Positions 27,062 to 36,126 of a stretch of 64,000 nucleotides of DNA are shown piece after piece. Made by a program: the position numbers and the translations under genes. Position 1 is the stretch's first letter. Each line of letters opens with the position of its first letter. Origin of the DNA: Oscillospiraceae bacterium (lineage in GTDB: Bacteria; Bacillota; Clostridia; Oscillospirales; Ruminococcaceae); NCBI GenBank assembly GCA_902362965.1, contig CABIYQ010000010.1:35222-99221 (forward strand), written 5' to 3'. The notes beneath the pieces are model-generated. The model saw only the letters and a program-made list of their open reading frames with translations. It did no database searches and had not been told where the DNA came from.

Positions 27062-27499
27062 TTAATTATTATTTTCAATTTCATGAATTAAATCTAATCT
27101 TCTTTGATGGCGTCCGCCCTCGAATTCCGTTTCCAAAAAGACATCGGCAAGTTCAAGAGCAAGTCCTACGCCGATTGTTCTTGCACCTATACACATAACA
27201 TTTGCGTCATTATGAAGTCTTGTATATTTAGCTGAAAAATAATCTGAGCATAATGCTGCACGTATGCCATGTATTTTATTTGCAGATATGGACATACCAA
27301 TTCCGGTTCCGCATATAAGAATTCCCTTATCACACTTTTTATTTAAAATATTTTCAGCGACTGCTTTTGCAATAATCGGATAATCGCATGACTCTCCGTT
27401 ACAGCCCAGATCCATAATTTCATAACCCTTTTCAGTCAGATGACTTATTACTTCCTGTTTCAGTTCATAACCTGCATGATCACAGCCAACAGCTATCAT
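27062..27499 (-). CDS. rpiB: Ribose-5-phosphate isomerase B
   Basis: RpiB/LacA-type isomerase interconverting ribose-5-P and ribulose-5-P, feeding PRPP synthesis. It has [31 protein letters not shown] (active Cys region) and [13 protein letters not shown]. 145 residues from ATG at 27499 with GGAG 6 nt upstream; an earlier TTG is less likely. The rpiB-upp order is common in clostridia. Confidence 0.95.
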   Translation of the reverse strand: MIAVGCDHAGYELKQEVISHLTEKGYEIMDLGCNGESCDYPIIAKAVAENILNKKCDKGILICGTGIGMSISANKIHGIRAALCSDYFSAKYTRLHNDANVMCIGARTIGVGLALELADVFLETEFEGGRHQRRLDLIHEIENNN

Positions 27500-27577
27500 T
27501 TCATTCTCCAATCCGCCGCCTTTTACAGCGGCATTTTATAAAACATAGTAAAATTATATCACAGAATAACGTTAAAA

Positions 27578-28258
27578 TCAACAGTGCCCAGACTTAATTA
27601 AATCTTTTTCAGCCTTTACAAGCTGCAAATAGCTTGCTTCAATTTCATCAGCAGTCTGAGGAGTATGGTGCAAGGCTGCAATACAAATACCACTGCCGCT
27701 TTGCAGTCTCAGGTGAACAGGAGACAAAACATACTTTGCATTTTTAAACTCATCGCAGAAAACTTCCGCACCGTCTCCTGTTATCATTACTGATTCATTG
27801 ATCTCACTAAGAATACCGTCCAATTCAGTCATTGAAATAATTTTTTCATCAGTACATCTGACAAGCTTATCCTTATCGGTTCTGTACAAAGCTGTATAAA
27901 CAAGGTCTTTTCTTGCCTTCATAACTGGACAGATATATCCTATGAAACCGCAGTTATATGCCAGTCCTTCAAGAGACGACACCGCATAACACGGAATATC
28001 CAGTGCAAAAGACATTGCCTTAACAGCCGCTATGCCTATTCTGATTCCGGTATAAGAACCCGGACCGGAAGATACGGATATGTCTGTAAGCTGTGACAGT
28101 TCCCTACCGCAGTCACTCATAATTTTTTTTACCATCGGCAGAATAACCTGAGAATGAGTTTTTGAAGTATAGACAGAAGTCTGCCCAAGCATTATGCCGT
28201 CTTCATACAGCGCTGCGGACGCAGTTTTTCCTGACGTATCAATTCCCAGCATCAGCAA
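27578..28258 (-). CDS. tsaB: tRNA t6A biosynthesis protein TsaB
   Basis: TsaB is the inactive Kae1 paralogue that scaffolds TsaD and TsaE for threonylcarbamoyl-adenosine at tRNA position 37. It has LGIDTSGKTASAALYEDG, VSSGPGSYTGIRIG and PCYAVSSLEGLAYN. The start is ambiguous: a TTG at 28258 has GGAG 9 nt upstream, the ATG at 28252 is two codons later, and the ATG at 28267 abuts the ribosome site. It overlaps tsaE under all choices except one close variant, consistent with coupling. Confidence 0.93.
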   Translation of the reverse strand: MLMLGIDTSGKTASAALYEDGIMLGQTSVYTSKTHSQVILPMVKKIMSDCGRELSQLTDISVSSGPGSYTGIRIGIAAVKAMSFALDIPCYAVSSLEGLAYNCGFIGYICPVMKARKDLVYTALYRTDKDKLVRCTDEKIISMTELDGILSEINESVMITGDGAEVFCDEFKNAKYVLSPVHLRLQSGSGICIAALHHTPQTADEIEASYLQLVKAEKDLIKSGHC

Positions 28259-28679
28259 AGCGTTCATCTCCTTTTATATTTATATTTCTTATATTTTCAT
28301 CAACACGTTCAATGTCAATAAATATTGTATTTTCAGGCAGTTCATCGGATATATTTTCTGACCATTCAATTGCAAATATACTTTCCTCTATAGGATAGTC
28401 ATAAAAACCGGTAGTTTCCAAATCGTCTGCACTCATAATACGATACATATCAAAATGATATAGAGAACATTTTTCTCCCCTGTATTCATTTACCAATGAA
28501 AAAGTAGGAGAAACTACATTATCCTCCAGTCCCATACCAATTGCCAGACCTCTGGTAAATGTAGTTTTACCTGCACCAAGTCCTCCCGTATAGGCAATAA
28601 TATCGCCTTTTTTTAACATTTTTCCTATTTGTACGGCAAATTCAATAGTCTCTTCTGCACTGAATGTTGTCTTTTTCAT
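28239..28679 (-). CDS. tsaE: tRNA t6A biosynthesis ATPase TsaE
   Basis: P-loop ATPase that drives turnover of the TsaBD complex. Walker A GGLGAGKTTFTRGL is followed by VVSPTFSLVNEY and YHFDMYRI. 146 residues. AAGGA lies about 8 nt before ATG. Overlaps tsaB; together they form the usual tsaE-tsaB pair. Confidence 0.95.
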   Translation of the reverse strand: MKKTTFSAEETIEFAVQIGKMLKKGDIIAYTGGLGAGKTTFTRGLAIGMGLEDNVVSPTFSLVNEYRGEKCSLYHFDMYRIMSADDLETTGFYDYPIEESIFAIEWSENISDELPENTIFIDIERVDENIRNINIKGDERFADAGN

Positions 28680-28701
28680 TTATATCTTCCTTTAAGAGTT
28701 T

Positions 28702-28866
28702 TCATATCAACAAACGGCAAATATGATAAATCATATAAATCATAACAAGAATTACAAGTACAATTACAAACCTTTTAAAAAATACTTCATTTTTATCAGA
28801 TTTATTTTCTTCAGTTTTTTCCTGCTCATCTGGATTAACTTCCGTTTTTTCTTCTTCACTAATCAT
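28702..28866 (-). CDS. Small acidic single-pass membrane protein
   Basis: 54 residues: an acidic, Glu/Lys-rich N-terminal half (about 1-27), then a hydrophobic helix (VIVLVILVMIYMIYHI) near the C-terminus. No family recognised. The ATG at 28866 overlaps the fhs end; AGGA lies 10 nt upstream. Position between fhs and tsaE suggests co-transcription. Function unknown. Confidence 0.5.
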   Translation of the reverse strand: MISEEEKTEVNPDEQEKTEENKSDKNEVFFKRFVIVLVILVMIYMIYHICRLLI

Positions 28867-28867
28867 A

Positions 28868-30538
28868 TCAAAACAATCCTGTAATATTTCCGTTTTTGTC
28901 ACAATCAATATTCAAAGCTGCCGGTTTTTTGGGAAGTCCCGGCATAGTCATTATATCGCCTGTAAGAGCTACCACAAATCCTGCGCCAGACGATACTTTT
29001 AAATCACGCACAGTGATCTTAAAGTTTTCCGGTTTTCCGAGCTTTGCCGGATCGTCAGACAATGAATACTGAGTTTTAGCAACACATACAGGAATATTAT
29101 CAAATCCCAGACTGATAATTTCCTTTAAATCCTTTTCAGCTTTTGCAGTAAAATTAACTCCATCAGCACGGTAAATCTCTTTTGCGATTATATCAAGCTT
29201 TTCTTTTATAGAAAGCTTTTCATCATAAATAGGTTTAAAATCGGATTTTTTGCTTTCAATTGTCTGACAGACCTTATCAGCAAGATCTTTTCCGCCTTCT
29301 CCGCCCTTCGCAAAGATTTCTGTCATGGAAACTTCTACTCCCATACCCTTGCAGAATTCTTCAATTATTTTAACCTCGGCATCTGTATCGGTATGAAAAC
29401 GATTTATAGCTACAACAACAGGTACTCCGAATTTCTGCATATTTTCAATATGCACCTGAAGATTTACAATTCCATTTTTAAGTGCTTGAGTATTTTCGAT
29501 CTGTAAATCAGATTTTGCCACTCCGCCGTTGTATTTCAAAGCTCGTATCGTAGCAACCAACACTACGCAATCCGGTTTCAGATCTGCAAAACGGCATTTA
29601 ATATCAAAGAACTTTTCCGCACCCAAATCAGAACCGAATCCAGCTTCTGTAATACAGTAATCACCCAGCTTTAAAGCAAGCTTAGTAGCTCTTACAGAAT
29701 TACACCCATGAGCAATATTTGCAAAAGGACCTCCATGAATAAAAGCAGGAGTATTCTCCAGAGTTTGTACAAGGTTAGGCTTAAGCGCGTCCTTAAGCAG
29801 AGCAGTCATAGCACCCTGAACATTTAAATCATCGGCATATATAGGTTCTCCGGAATAATTATATCCAATCAAAATATTACTGATCCTCTTTTTCAAATCA
29901 TCAAGATCAGCAGCAAGACAAAGTATAGCCATAATTTCAGAAGCTACTGTAATCTGAAAACTGTCTTCTCTCGGAATACCGTTTATTTTACCGCCCATAC
30001 CAATTACAATATTTCTCAGTGCACGGTCATTCATGTCAAGACATCTCTTAAAAAGGATTCTTCTCTGATCAATTTGCAGTTCATTTCCCTGCTGCATATG
30101 GTTATCAATTGCCGCACATAAAAGATTATTTGCTGCTGTAATGGCATGCATATCCCCAGTAAAATGCAGATTTATATCTTCCATAGGAACGACTTGAGAA
30201 TAACCGCCTCCGGCTGCTCCGCCCTTTATACCAAAAACCGGACCTAAAGAAGGTTCTCTAAGTGCCAATACCGCATTCCTGCCTGTTTTATTCATTGCCT
30301 GTGCCAAACCAACGCTGACGGTTGTTTTACCTTCTCCTGCCGGAGTAGGATTAATAGCAGTAACAAGTATAAGCTTACCGTCTTTTTTATCTGCCAATTT
30401 AGTATACAGCTGCTCCGAAAGCTTAGCCTTATATTTTCCGTAGAGTTCCACATCATCCGGATCAATTCCCAAATTCTGAGCTATATCCATAATCGGCTTC
30501 ATTTGAGCCTTGTGAGCAATTTCGATATCACTTAACAT
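28868..30538 (-). CDS. fhs: Formate--tetrahydrofolate ligase
   Basis: ATP-dependent formation of 10-formyl-THF from formate, entry to the C1 pool used for purines and, with metF, methionine. It has the P-loop [38 protein letters not shown] and the C-terminal [15 protein letters not shown]. 556 residues. The ATG at 30538 gives the family N-terminus, but AAAGGAG (30576-30582) is 37 nt away across a hairpin; see regulatory entry. Start of a minus-strand cluster through DUF3592. Confidence 0.96.
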   Translation of the reverse strand: MLSDIEIAHKAQMKPIMDIAQNLGIDPDDVELYGKYKAKLSEQLYTKLADKKDGKLILVTAINPTPAGEGKTTVSVGLAQAMNKTGRNAVLALREPSLGPVFGIKGGAAGGGYSQVVPMEDINLHFTGDMHAITAANNLLCAAIDNHMQQGNELQIDQRRILFKRCLDMNDRALRNIVIGMGGKINGIPREDSFQITVASEIMAILCLAADLDDLKKRISNILIGYNYSGEPIYADDLNVQGAMTALLKDALKPNLVQTLENTPAFIHGGPFANIAHGCNSVRATKLALKLGDYCITEAGFGSDLGAEKFFDIKCRFADLKPDCVVLVATIRALKYNGGVAKSDLQIENTQALKNGIVNLQVHIENMQKFGVPVVVAINRFHTDTDAEVKIIEEFCKGMGVEVSMTEIFAKGGEGGKDLADKVCQTIESKKSDFKPIYDEKLSIKEKLDIIAKEIYRADGVNFTAKAEKDLKEIISLGFDNIPVCVAKTQYSLSDDPAKLGKPENFKITVRDLKVSSGAGFVVALTGDIMTMPGLPKKPAALNIDCDKNGNITGLF

Positions 30539-30582
30539 AACCGTATCATCATTATCAGTCCGGCTGACAATGATTCTCCTTT
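30536..30582 (-). promoter_or_regulatory. fhs translation start with hairpin between Shine-Dalgarno and ATG
   Basis: Minus strand: AAAGGAG (30582-30576), one base, hairpin with 11-bp arms (30574-30564 and 30558-30548, one G-U, loop of 5), 9 bases, ATG (30538-30536). Linear spacing is 37 nt; folded spacing about 10 nt. Confidence 0.62.
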
Positions 30583-30605
30583 CATTTTTAATAAAATATA
30601 ATTTT

Positions 30606-30634
30606 ATTATAACATTTTATCTTACGAAATGCAA
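30606..30634 (-). promoter_or_regulatory. Promoter of fhs
   Basis: Minus strand TTGCAT (30634-30629), 17 bp, TATAAT (30611-30606). The predicted start near 30599 places the ribosome site and hairpin inside the leader. Confidence 0.75.
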
Positions 30635-30637
30635 GCA

Positions 30638-30662
30638 AAAGGGACGCATTAAGCGTCCCTTA
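30638..30662 (-). terminator. Terminator after DUF368 gene
   Basis: AAGGGACGC/GCGTCCCTT stem, loop of 5, then TTTTGC on the minus strand. Confidence 0.82.
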
Positions 30663-30669
30663 AATTCAA

Positions 30670-31593
30670 TTATTCTGATATTTCTTCACTTTTTTCAGAA
30701 GATAGTGCTCTATTTTTACTTCCGGCAAAATGCTTAATTAATTGAAGTCCTCCGATTACTGCACCGCCAATTAGAAAAAACACAATACTAAACGAATCAA
30801 ATGTCATTGCATCTTTTGGAGTATCAAGTGATTCCGGTCCTTTTACCACAGCGAAAAGCGAACCTATCATAAGTCCGATAATAGCATAAACGGTCTGTGA
30901 ATGAAAATGCTCCAATGCCGCTTTTACAAGTTTAATTATTACAACAATACCAAAGAGTATACCAATTCCCACTGCAATTACAATAGGTAAACCATTAAAA
31001 TTAAAATGAAGTAAATCTTTAATTGAATTCATTACCGGCATATAAATACCAAAAATCAAAAGCATAGTAGAACCTGATATACCCGGAAGAACCATTGCGG
31101 AAATTGCTATCATACCTACAAACGCTATATAAAGAAGCTGTACAAAGTTAACTGAACCGTCCGAAACCATTCCCCCATCTGACGGATTAGCCATTGTTAT
31201 AACAGCAACGAGCGCCACACCAAGCAAAAGAAAAATCACGTTGTAAAACTTTTTAAGTGATTCCTTTTCTTCATAAACAATCAAAGGAATCGAAAAAACA
31301 ATAAAGCCTATAAATAGCGAGCTTACTTGATATATATGTGATTCAAATACACTTGTCAATATCAATACTGCCGCAACAAATCCTACAATCCATCCTATTC
31401 CGAGCTTTAAAAGAAACTTAACAGATTTTTTTATGTTATTTTTTCTTTCCGACTTATCTCCTTTAGCTGTAAGAAATGAATTAAGCGAATTAATAAATTC
31501 TTCATAATATCCTAAAAGATAAGCTATTGTACCTCCGGAAACTCCGGGCACACTGTCTGCAAGAGCCATAAGAAGTCCGCAAATATATATCAT
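30670..31593 (-). CDS. DUF368 polytopic membrane protein
   Basis: 307 residues with about 8-9 membrane segments. The two family signatures are GLLMALADSVPGVSGGTIA near the N-terminus and ISAMVLPGISGSTMLLIFGIY in the middle, an internal-repeat pattern. DUF368 proteins have been linked to recycling of undecaprenyl-phosphate carrier lipid; applying that here is inference from the family. An in-frame TAA three codons upstream fixes the ATG at 31593; the ribosome site is distal across a hairpin. Confidence 0.9.
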   Translation of the reverse strand: MIYICGLLMALADSVPGVSGGTIAYLLGYYEEFINSLNSFLTAKGDKSERKNNIKKSVKFLLKLGIGWIVGFVAAVLILTSVFESHIYQVSSLFIGFIVFSIPLIVYEEKESLKKFYNVIFLLLGVALVAVITMANPSDGGMVSDGSVNFVQLLYIAFVGMIAISAMVLPGISGSTMLLIFGIYMPVMNSIKDLLHFNFNGLPIVIAVGIGILFGIVVIIKLVKAALEHFHSQTVYAIIGLMIGSLFAVVKGPESLDTPKDAMTFDSFSIVFFLIGGAVIGGLQLIKHFAGSKNRALSSEKSEEISE

Positions 31594-31633
31594 TATTTTT
31601 TACAGTTACTTTATAATAAGTAACATTCTCCTT
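31591..31633 (-). promoter_or_regulatory. DUF368 translation start with hairpin between Shine-Dalgarno and ATG
   Basis: Minus strand: AAGGAG (31633-31628), three bases, hairpin GTTACTT/AAGTAAC (31624-31605, loop 6), 11 bases, ATG (31593-31591). Linear spacing 34 nt; folded about 14 nt. Confidence 0.6.
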
Positions 31634-31656
31634 CCTTTTTTCATTTTATGATACAA

Positions 31657-31685
31657 ATTATAACATATGATAAAATTCAAGTCAA
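31657..31685 (-). promoter_or_regulatory. Promoter of the DUF368 gene
   Basis: Minus strand TTGACT (31685-31680), 17 bp, TATAAT (31662-31657). Confidence 0.85.
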
Positions 31686-31801
31686 TCATTTTATTTAAAT
31701 TTTACATAAAATCATAATAAGACTTGCAGTGCTTATGAAGCTGATCATATATACGGTATTTATCGTCTTGCAATTGCAGGTTTGACACATGGGATAGATA
31801 C

Positions 31802-31972
31802 CTATAGAACAGCCAGCCTGATAATGCAAAACAATGTGATGATCCCCCCTGCTCCTATTGTAATGCCATATATCTTACGCGATTCCCTGTCAGTTTTTTC
31901 TTTAATGAATGTAAAAATTCCTGCGCCCAAAATTAATATTCCAATAATCAACCCAATAATATTATAAATCAT
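31802..31972 (-). CDS. Small membrane protein coupled to the P1B ATPase
   Basis: 56 residues with two hydrophobic helices (about 3-21 and 34-54) and a charged turn (KEKTDRESRK). The ATG overlaps the ATPase stop as ATGA, with GGAGG 8 nt upstream, so it is translated with the transporter. Small accessory proteins of this type occur beside metal ATPases, but no family is recognised. Last gene of the metal operon. Confidence 0.65.
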   Translation of the reverse strand: MIYNIIGLIIGILILGAGIFTFIKEKTDRESRKIYGITIGAGGIITLFCIIRLAVL

Positions 31973-33846
31973 CTCTTTTTCCTCCACTTTAATAAAAATG
32001 CCGAATTAATAATGACAAGAACAGAACCTGCGTTATGCACCAATGCACCGACAACGGGACTTAATATCCCCGTAATTGCAAGGGTAATGGCCGCAAAGTT
32101 CAGGATCATTGAAAAAGTAAGATTCCATTTGATCGTAGTCATCATCCTTTTCGAAAGCGAAAGCAAATGGGGCAGCTCTCCTACCTTATCATCCACCAGT
32201 GCAATGTCTGCCGCATCCACAGCAATATCACTCCCGATACCTCCCATTGCAATCCCGACATCAGCCATCTTTAACGCAGGAGCATCATTCACTCCATCGC
32301 CTATCATGCAGACAGATTTTCCGTTTTTCCGGCAGCCATCAATATACTGCAACTTATCCTCCGGCAGGCATCCCGCATACACTTCCCCTATACGTAGTTT
32401 TCTCGCCATATGCTGCGCTGCATTTTCATTATCTCCTGTCAGCAGTACAGGCTCCGCACCAAACTGCTTTATTTTTTCAATGGTTTCCATGCTCTCTTTC
32501 CTGAGCGTATCAGATAAAATAACGTAACCGATATGCTCTTTTCCAGCGGCAATACAGATAATAGTACTGCCTTCCTGCAAATAAGTCCGGATATCCTCAC
32601 TGCGAGCAACCGTGATTCCTTCATTTTTCAAAAATCCCTCTTTTCCCACAAGAATTTTTCTGCCGTCCAGCATAGCGGAAACACCATTTCCCGGAATCAT
32701 CTGAAAATCTTCCGCCTGAAGGAATGGCAGTGTTAGTCTCTGCTGGTAGGAGGACACAATTGCTTTCCCCAACGGATGCTCGGAAAGTCTTTCTGCGGAT
32801 GCGGCAAGTCGATAAACCTCATTTTCGCTAAAATTTTCCGAGATACTCTTGACAGAAATTACGCACGGGTTCCCACAGGTAAGCGTACCTGTTTTGTCAA
32901 ATGCAATTATCCTGACTCCGGCAAGTCTCTCTAACGCATCCCCTTCCTTCACAAGGAAACCATGCTTTGTTGCGTTTCCGATTGCCGCCATGATTGCTGT
33001 TGGCGTGGCAAGAACCAGTGCACAGGGACAGAATACAACCAGTATCGTAACTGCACGGATTATCTCACCCGTAATCAATCCTGTAATCAGTGCCGCCGAC
33101 AAGGCAATAACTACAATCCATGTCGCCCACCGGTCAGCAAGACTCACAATTTTTGCCTTGCCTGCATTGGCAGACTGAACAAGCTTTATCATCCTTTGGA
33201 TGGAACTGTCTTCCCCAACCTTTACTGCCTCCATGTCAAAAGCGCCGAACTGGTTGACTGTCCCACTGGAAACCTCATCACCCTCTTTCTTATCTACAGG
33301 CATAGATTCCCCCGTCATAACTGCCTGGTTTATTGAAGTCTGCCCGGAACGGATCACCCCGTCCACAGGAATTGTCTCGCCGGGAAGTACCCGCAGGATA
33401 TCTCCGACACGCACTCTTTCCGCCGGAATCGTTTCTTCCTTCCCGTTTTTGATCACCCGTGCCGTCTGTGGCGTCAAACGAACCAGTTTTTCAATCCCCG
33501 CCCTTGCCTTTGCAACCGTCAGATCCTCAAGCAGTGCCCCAAGCTGCATAATAAAGACAACTTCGCCGGCGGCAAAATCTTCGCCGATACAAAGGGAAGC
33601 AATCAGGGCAATTGACACAAGCACATCCGCCTTAATGTCAAAAGCAGTGACAAGCCCGATAACCGCTTCCAGGATAATCGGTATCCCGCACAGAATAACC
33701 GAAATCCAAGCTGCGTCAAATGGTAAAGGTACAAGGTCGAATATACTGACAAGCAAAGCCACCCCTGATACGGCAAGCAAGGCAATATCCTTCTTTATGC
33801 CTCCTGCTTCCAGAATTTCCTCTATCCTCTTCATAAATCTTTTCAT
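31969..33846 (-). CDS. Heavy-metal P1B-type ATPase
   Basis: 625-residue metal exporter. It has TGES, the ion-binding CPC at residues 273-275 (FCPCALVLATP), the phosphorylation site DKTGT (317-321), SEHPLGKA and GDGVNDAPALK. There is no N-terminal HMA/CxxC metal-binding domain. The last membrane helix reads HNAGSVLVIINS rather than the Cu-type MSxSS or Zn-type DxG motif, resembling the CtpC-like group, so the metal is uncertain although CsoR next door suggests copper. AAAGGAG precedes the ATG by 9 nt. Promoter and operators at 33863-33914. Confidence 0.92.
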   Translation of the reverse strand: MKRFMKRIEEILEAGGIKKDIALLAVSGVALLVSIFDLVPLPFDAAWISVILCGIPIILEAVIGLVTAFDIKADVLVSIALIASLCIGEDFAAGEVVFIMQLGALLEDLTVAKARAGIEKLVRLTPQTARVIKNGKEETIPAERVRVGDILRVLPGETIPVDGVIRSGQTSINQAVMTGESMPVDKKEGDEVSSGTVNQFGAFDMEAVKVGEDSSIQRMIKLVQSANAGKAKIVSLADRWATWIVVIALSAALITGLITGEIIRAVTILVVFCPCALVLATPTAIMAAIGNATKHGFLVKEGDALERLAGVRIIAFDKTGTLTCGNPCVISVKSISENFSENEVYRLAASAERLSEHPLGKAIVSSYQQRLTLPFLQAEDFQMIPGNGVSAMLDGRKILVGKEGFLKNEGITVARSEDIRTYLQEGSTIICIAAGKEHIGYVILSDTLRKESMETIEKIKQFGAEPVLLTGDNENAAQHMARKLRIGEVYAGCLPEDKLQYIDGCRKNGKSVCMIGDGVNDAPALKMADVGIAMGGIGSDIAVDAADIALVDDKVGELPHLLSLSKRMMTTIKWNLTFSMILNFAAITLAITGILSPVVGALVHNAGSVLVIINSAFLLKWRKKR

Positions 33847-33862
33847 AATAGCACTCCTTTAT

Positions 33863-33914
33863 ATACCTATGGGGGTATGTGTATATTATACATATAGGGG
33901 TATTGGTATGTCAA
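33863..33914 (-). promoter_or_regulatory. P1B ATPase promoter with CsoR-like operators
   Basis: Minus strand TTGACA (33914-33909), 18 bp, TATAAT (33890-33885). ATACCTATGGGGGTAT (33863-33878) matches the usual CsoR operator shape (TACC-N-GGGGTA) just downstream of the -10. A second ATAGGGGTAT (33894-33903) sits in the spacer. Confidence 0.75.
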
Positions 33915-33985
33915 GTAGTTAAAATGAAAACAGTCGAATTGACTGTTTTCTTTTTAACTGCCGTCTGTTGCTTTGTGTATTTTGT

Positions 33986-34261
33986 CTATTTCATATTGGC
34001 GAACCGTTCTACTGCTTTCGTAAAACTTTCGATGGTTTTCTCTGCATCCCCGTTTTCAATCCCATCACGTACACAGTGTTTGATATGTCCTTCCAATACA
34101 ACCTGTCCACACTTGTGCAGGGCAGATTTCGCCGCATTGATCTGCGACAGGACATCCTCACATGGAACATCTTCATCTACCATACGGTCAATCGCCTGAA
34201 TTTGACCAATAATCTTCGCCAGTCTGCGGTGCAGGTTCTCAGCATCCATACATTGTCTCAT
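33986..34261 (-). CDS. csoR: CsoR-family metal-sensing repressor
   Basis: 91-residue all-helical DUF156 repressor that leaves DNA when it binds metal. The Cu(I) ligand set of CsoR, Cys-His-Cys, is present as C34, H59 and C63 (VPCEDVL and EGHIKHCV), and the RLAKIIGQIQAIDRMV helix matches the family. GGAGGTG lies 7 nt before the ATG at 34261. It has its own promoter and an operator-like dyad, so it is probably autoregulated and controls the ATPase downstream. Confidence 0.9.
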   Translation of the reverse strand: MRQCMDAENLHRRLAKIIGQIQAIDRMVDEDVPCEDVLSQINAAKSALHKCGQVVLEGHIKHCVRDGIENGDAEKTIESFTKAVERFANMK

Positions 34262-34273
34262 GTTTTCACCTCC

Positions 34274-34326
34274 ATATACCATAAGAGGTATATGTATATT
34301 ATATCTGTTACCGGTTTAATTGTCAA
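34274..34326 (-). promoter_or_regulatory. csoR promoter and operator
   Basis: Minus strand TTGACA (34326-34321), 17 bp, TATAAT (34303-34298). ATATACC-N6-GGTATAT (34274-34293) lies between the -10 and the ribosome site. Confidence 0.78.
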
Positions 34327-34389
34327 GTTCACGCCTTTATCTTCACACGGTTATTCCCATCCCTAAAAGCAAACCAAACACCGTCCTTA

Positions 34390-36126
34390 TTACTCCATCG
34401 CCCAATTCTGGCTTTGCGTCTGGAGCTTCACCATGCGGGCATAAATACCGTTCTTTTTTAGAAGCATATCGGAATTGCCCTGCTCTGCCACAGTACCGTC
34501 CGAGAGAACGACGATCTTATCCGCTCCCGCAACAGTACGCATACGGTGAGCAATGATCATGACTGTCTTGTCTTGAATCAGCCTTGACAGGGATTCTTGG
34601 ATCAGCGTTTCATTTTCAACGTCAAGACTTGCTGTCGCTTCATCCAGCAGGATGATCGGGGCATTCTTTAAAAATGCCCTCGCAATAGAGATACGCTGGC
34701 GTTCCCCACCTGACAGTTCGCAGCCATTCTCTCCAATCATGGTATCCCACTTATCTGGGAGTTTCTCCACAAATCCATCCACATTTGCAAGCCTTGCCGC
34801 CTCAAGCACCTCCGCATCGGATGCATCTTTCCGTCCCAGGCGGATATTCTCCATGACCGTATTGTTAAACAGCGTGACATCCTGAAATACGATGGAATAC
34901 AGCGACATCAATGCCTCAGGATCGATTTTCGAGATATCCATGCCGCCTACCGTGATCTTTCCTTTCTGGATATCCCAGAACCTTGAGGCAAGACGGGAAA
35001 CTGTTGTTTTTCCGCCGCCGGAAGGTCCTACCAATGCAGTGACTTCCCCCTGCCTTGCGGTAAAGGATATATCTCTTAATACCGTTTCCCCGCTGTTATA
35101 GGAAAATCCTACATGGTCAAAGGTAATGTCATAACCTTTGTTTGTCAGTTTATCTGTACCTTTTTGTTCAGGGTGGCTTAATATCTCGTCCATACGTTTG
35201 CACTGTATATTCTTCATCATGATAATGGCGCTTAAATTATCCAGTGCTGCAGTCAGCGGATCATAGACACGGGAAACCAGAATCATAAAAGCAAAGAATG
35301 TCAACAGGGTGATTTTCCCCTCCGCCAGCAACGTGCCGCCCGCCAGTACGGTGGTGGCAATCCCCAGCTTCAATATCATACGCCCTGATGTGTTGAATAC
35401 TGCATTGGTAAGCTCTCCTATCACCGTATATTTTTCAACGGCTTTGATTTTTTTATCCAGCCCTTTTAAGTAGTCTTCTTCCGCATTGTTTGCCTTCAAA
35501 TCACGCAGCGTTTCCAGACACTCCTGTATACCGTCCGAACACGCAATGGACACCTGCGAAATTTTCTCCTGCCTGATACGCATAATGCCCGAAGTGGCAA
35601 TTATGATGCCGAAAGAAACGGGCAGTACCCAAAGCGCAGCAATCGCCATACGCCAGTCAAAAATAAAAATACCGACAGCTATCAGAAGCGTTGAAATTAC
35701 GGAGCCTACAAATTCCGGAACCCAGTGAGATAATCCGCTCTCCAATGATGCACAGTCCGCCATAAGCACAGTAGTTAAGTCAGACAGATCCCTCTTTCCA
35801 AAAAATGACATAGGAATTTTACGCAGCTTCTCCGCAAGAGACAGCCTGCGCACACCGCTCTCAACATAGGTGGCAAAAAAAGTGGCGTTGTACTGGATAT
35901 AGCAGGTCAGCATGATCAGTCCAAGAGCTATGGCAAGACCTACGATGTAAAAGGTGCTTTTCCCGTGCGGGATACCACCATCCAACAGGTCGCTGATGAG
36001 GTTATATAAAAGTACTACCGGAACCATTAGGGAAAGATTATGCAGGATGCAGGCAAAAAACGCCTTTACCATATCTTTCGCACCTTGATCAGAAAGGGCA
36101 AATGTGTGTTTTAATTTCTCAAGCAT
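34390..36126 (-). CDS. ABC exporter half-transporter, subunit B
   Basis: 578 residues: six membrane helices, then an ATPase with Walker A GPSGGGKTT, signature LSGGERQRISIARA, Walker B IILLDEATASLD and H-loop IAHRM. It overlaps the upstream half-transporter by 8 nt, so the two should form a heterodimeric MdlAB/Irp6-like exporter. Such pairs beside TetR export drugs, peptides or siderophores; the DtxR-like site upstream favours a metal-related substrate. The ATG at 36126 has AGGTG 6 nt upstream. Confidence 0.9.
   Translation of the reverse strand: MLEKLKHTFALSDQGAKDMVKAFFACILHNLSLMVPVVLLYNLISDLLDGGIPHGKSTFYIVGLAIALGLIMLTCYIQYNATFFATYVESGVRRLSLAEKLRKIPMSFFGKRDLSDLTTVLMADCASLESGLSHWVPEFVGSVISTLLIAVGIFIFDWRMAIAALWVLPVSFGIIIATSGIMRIRQEKISQVSIACSDGIQECLETLRDLKANNAEEDYLKGLDKKIKAVEKYTVIGELTNAVFNTSGRMILKLGIATTVLAGGTLLAEGKITLLTFFAFMILVSRVYDPLTAALDNLSAIIMMKNIQCKRMDEILSHPEQKGTDKLTNKGYDITFDHVGFSYNSGETVLRDISFTARQGEVTALVGPSGGGKTTVSRLASRFWDIQKGKITVGGMDISKIDPEALMSLYSIVFQDVTLFNNTVMENIRLGRKDASDAEVLEAARLANVDGFVEKLPDKWDTMIGENGCELSGGERQRISIARAFLKNAPIILLDEATASLDVENETLIQESLSRLIQDKTVMIIAHRMRTVAGADKIVVLSDGTVAEQGNSDMLLKKNGIYARMVKLQTQSQNWAME

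Noticed and set aside
31735..31800. Possible gene remnant upstream of the DUF368 promoter (plus-strand IYRLAIAGLTHGIDTY)
   Set aside because: Too short and without a convincing family match.
33200..33922. A 240-codon plus-strand frame opposite the P1B ATPase
   Set aside because: Ser/Pro-rich shadow; the minus-strand ATPase motifs are unambiguous.
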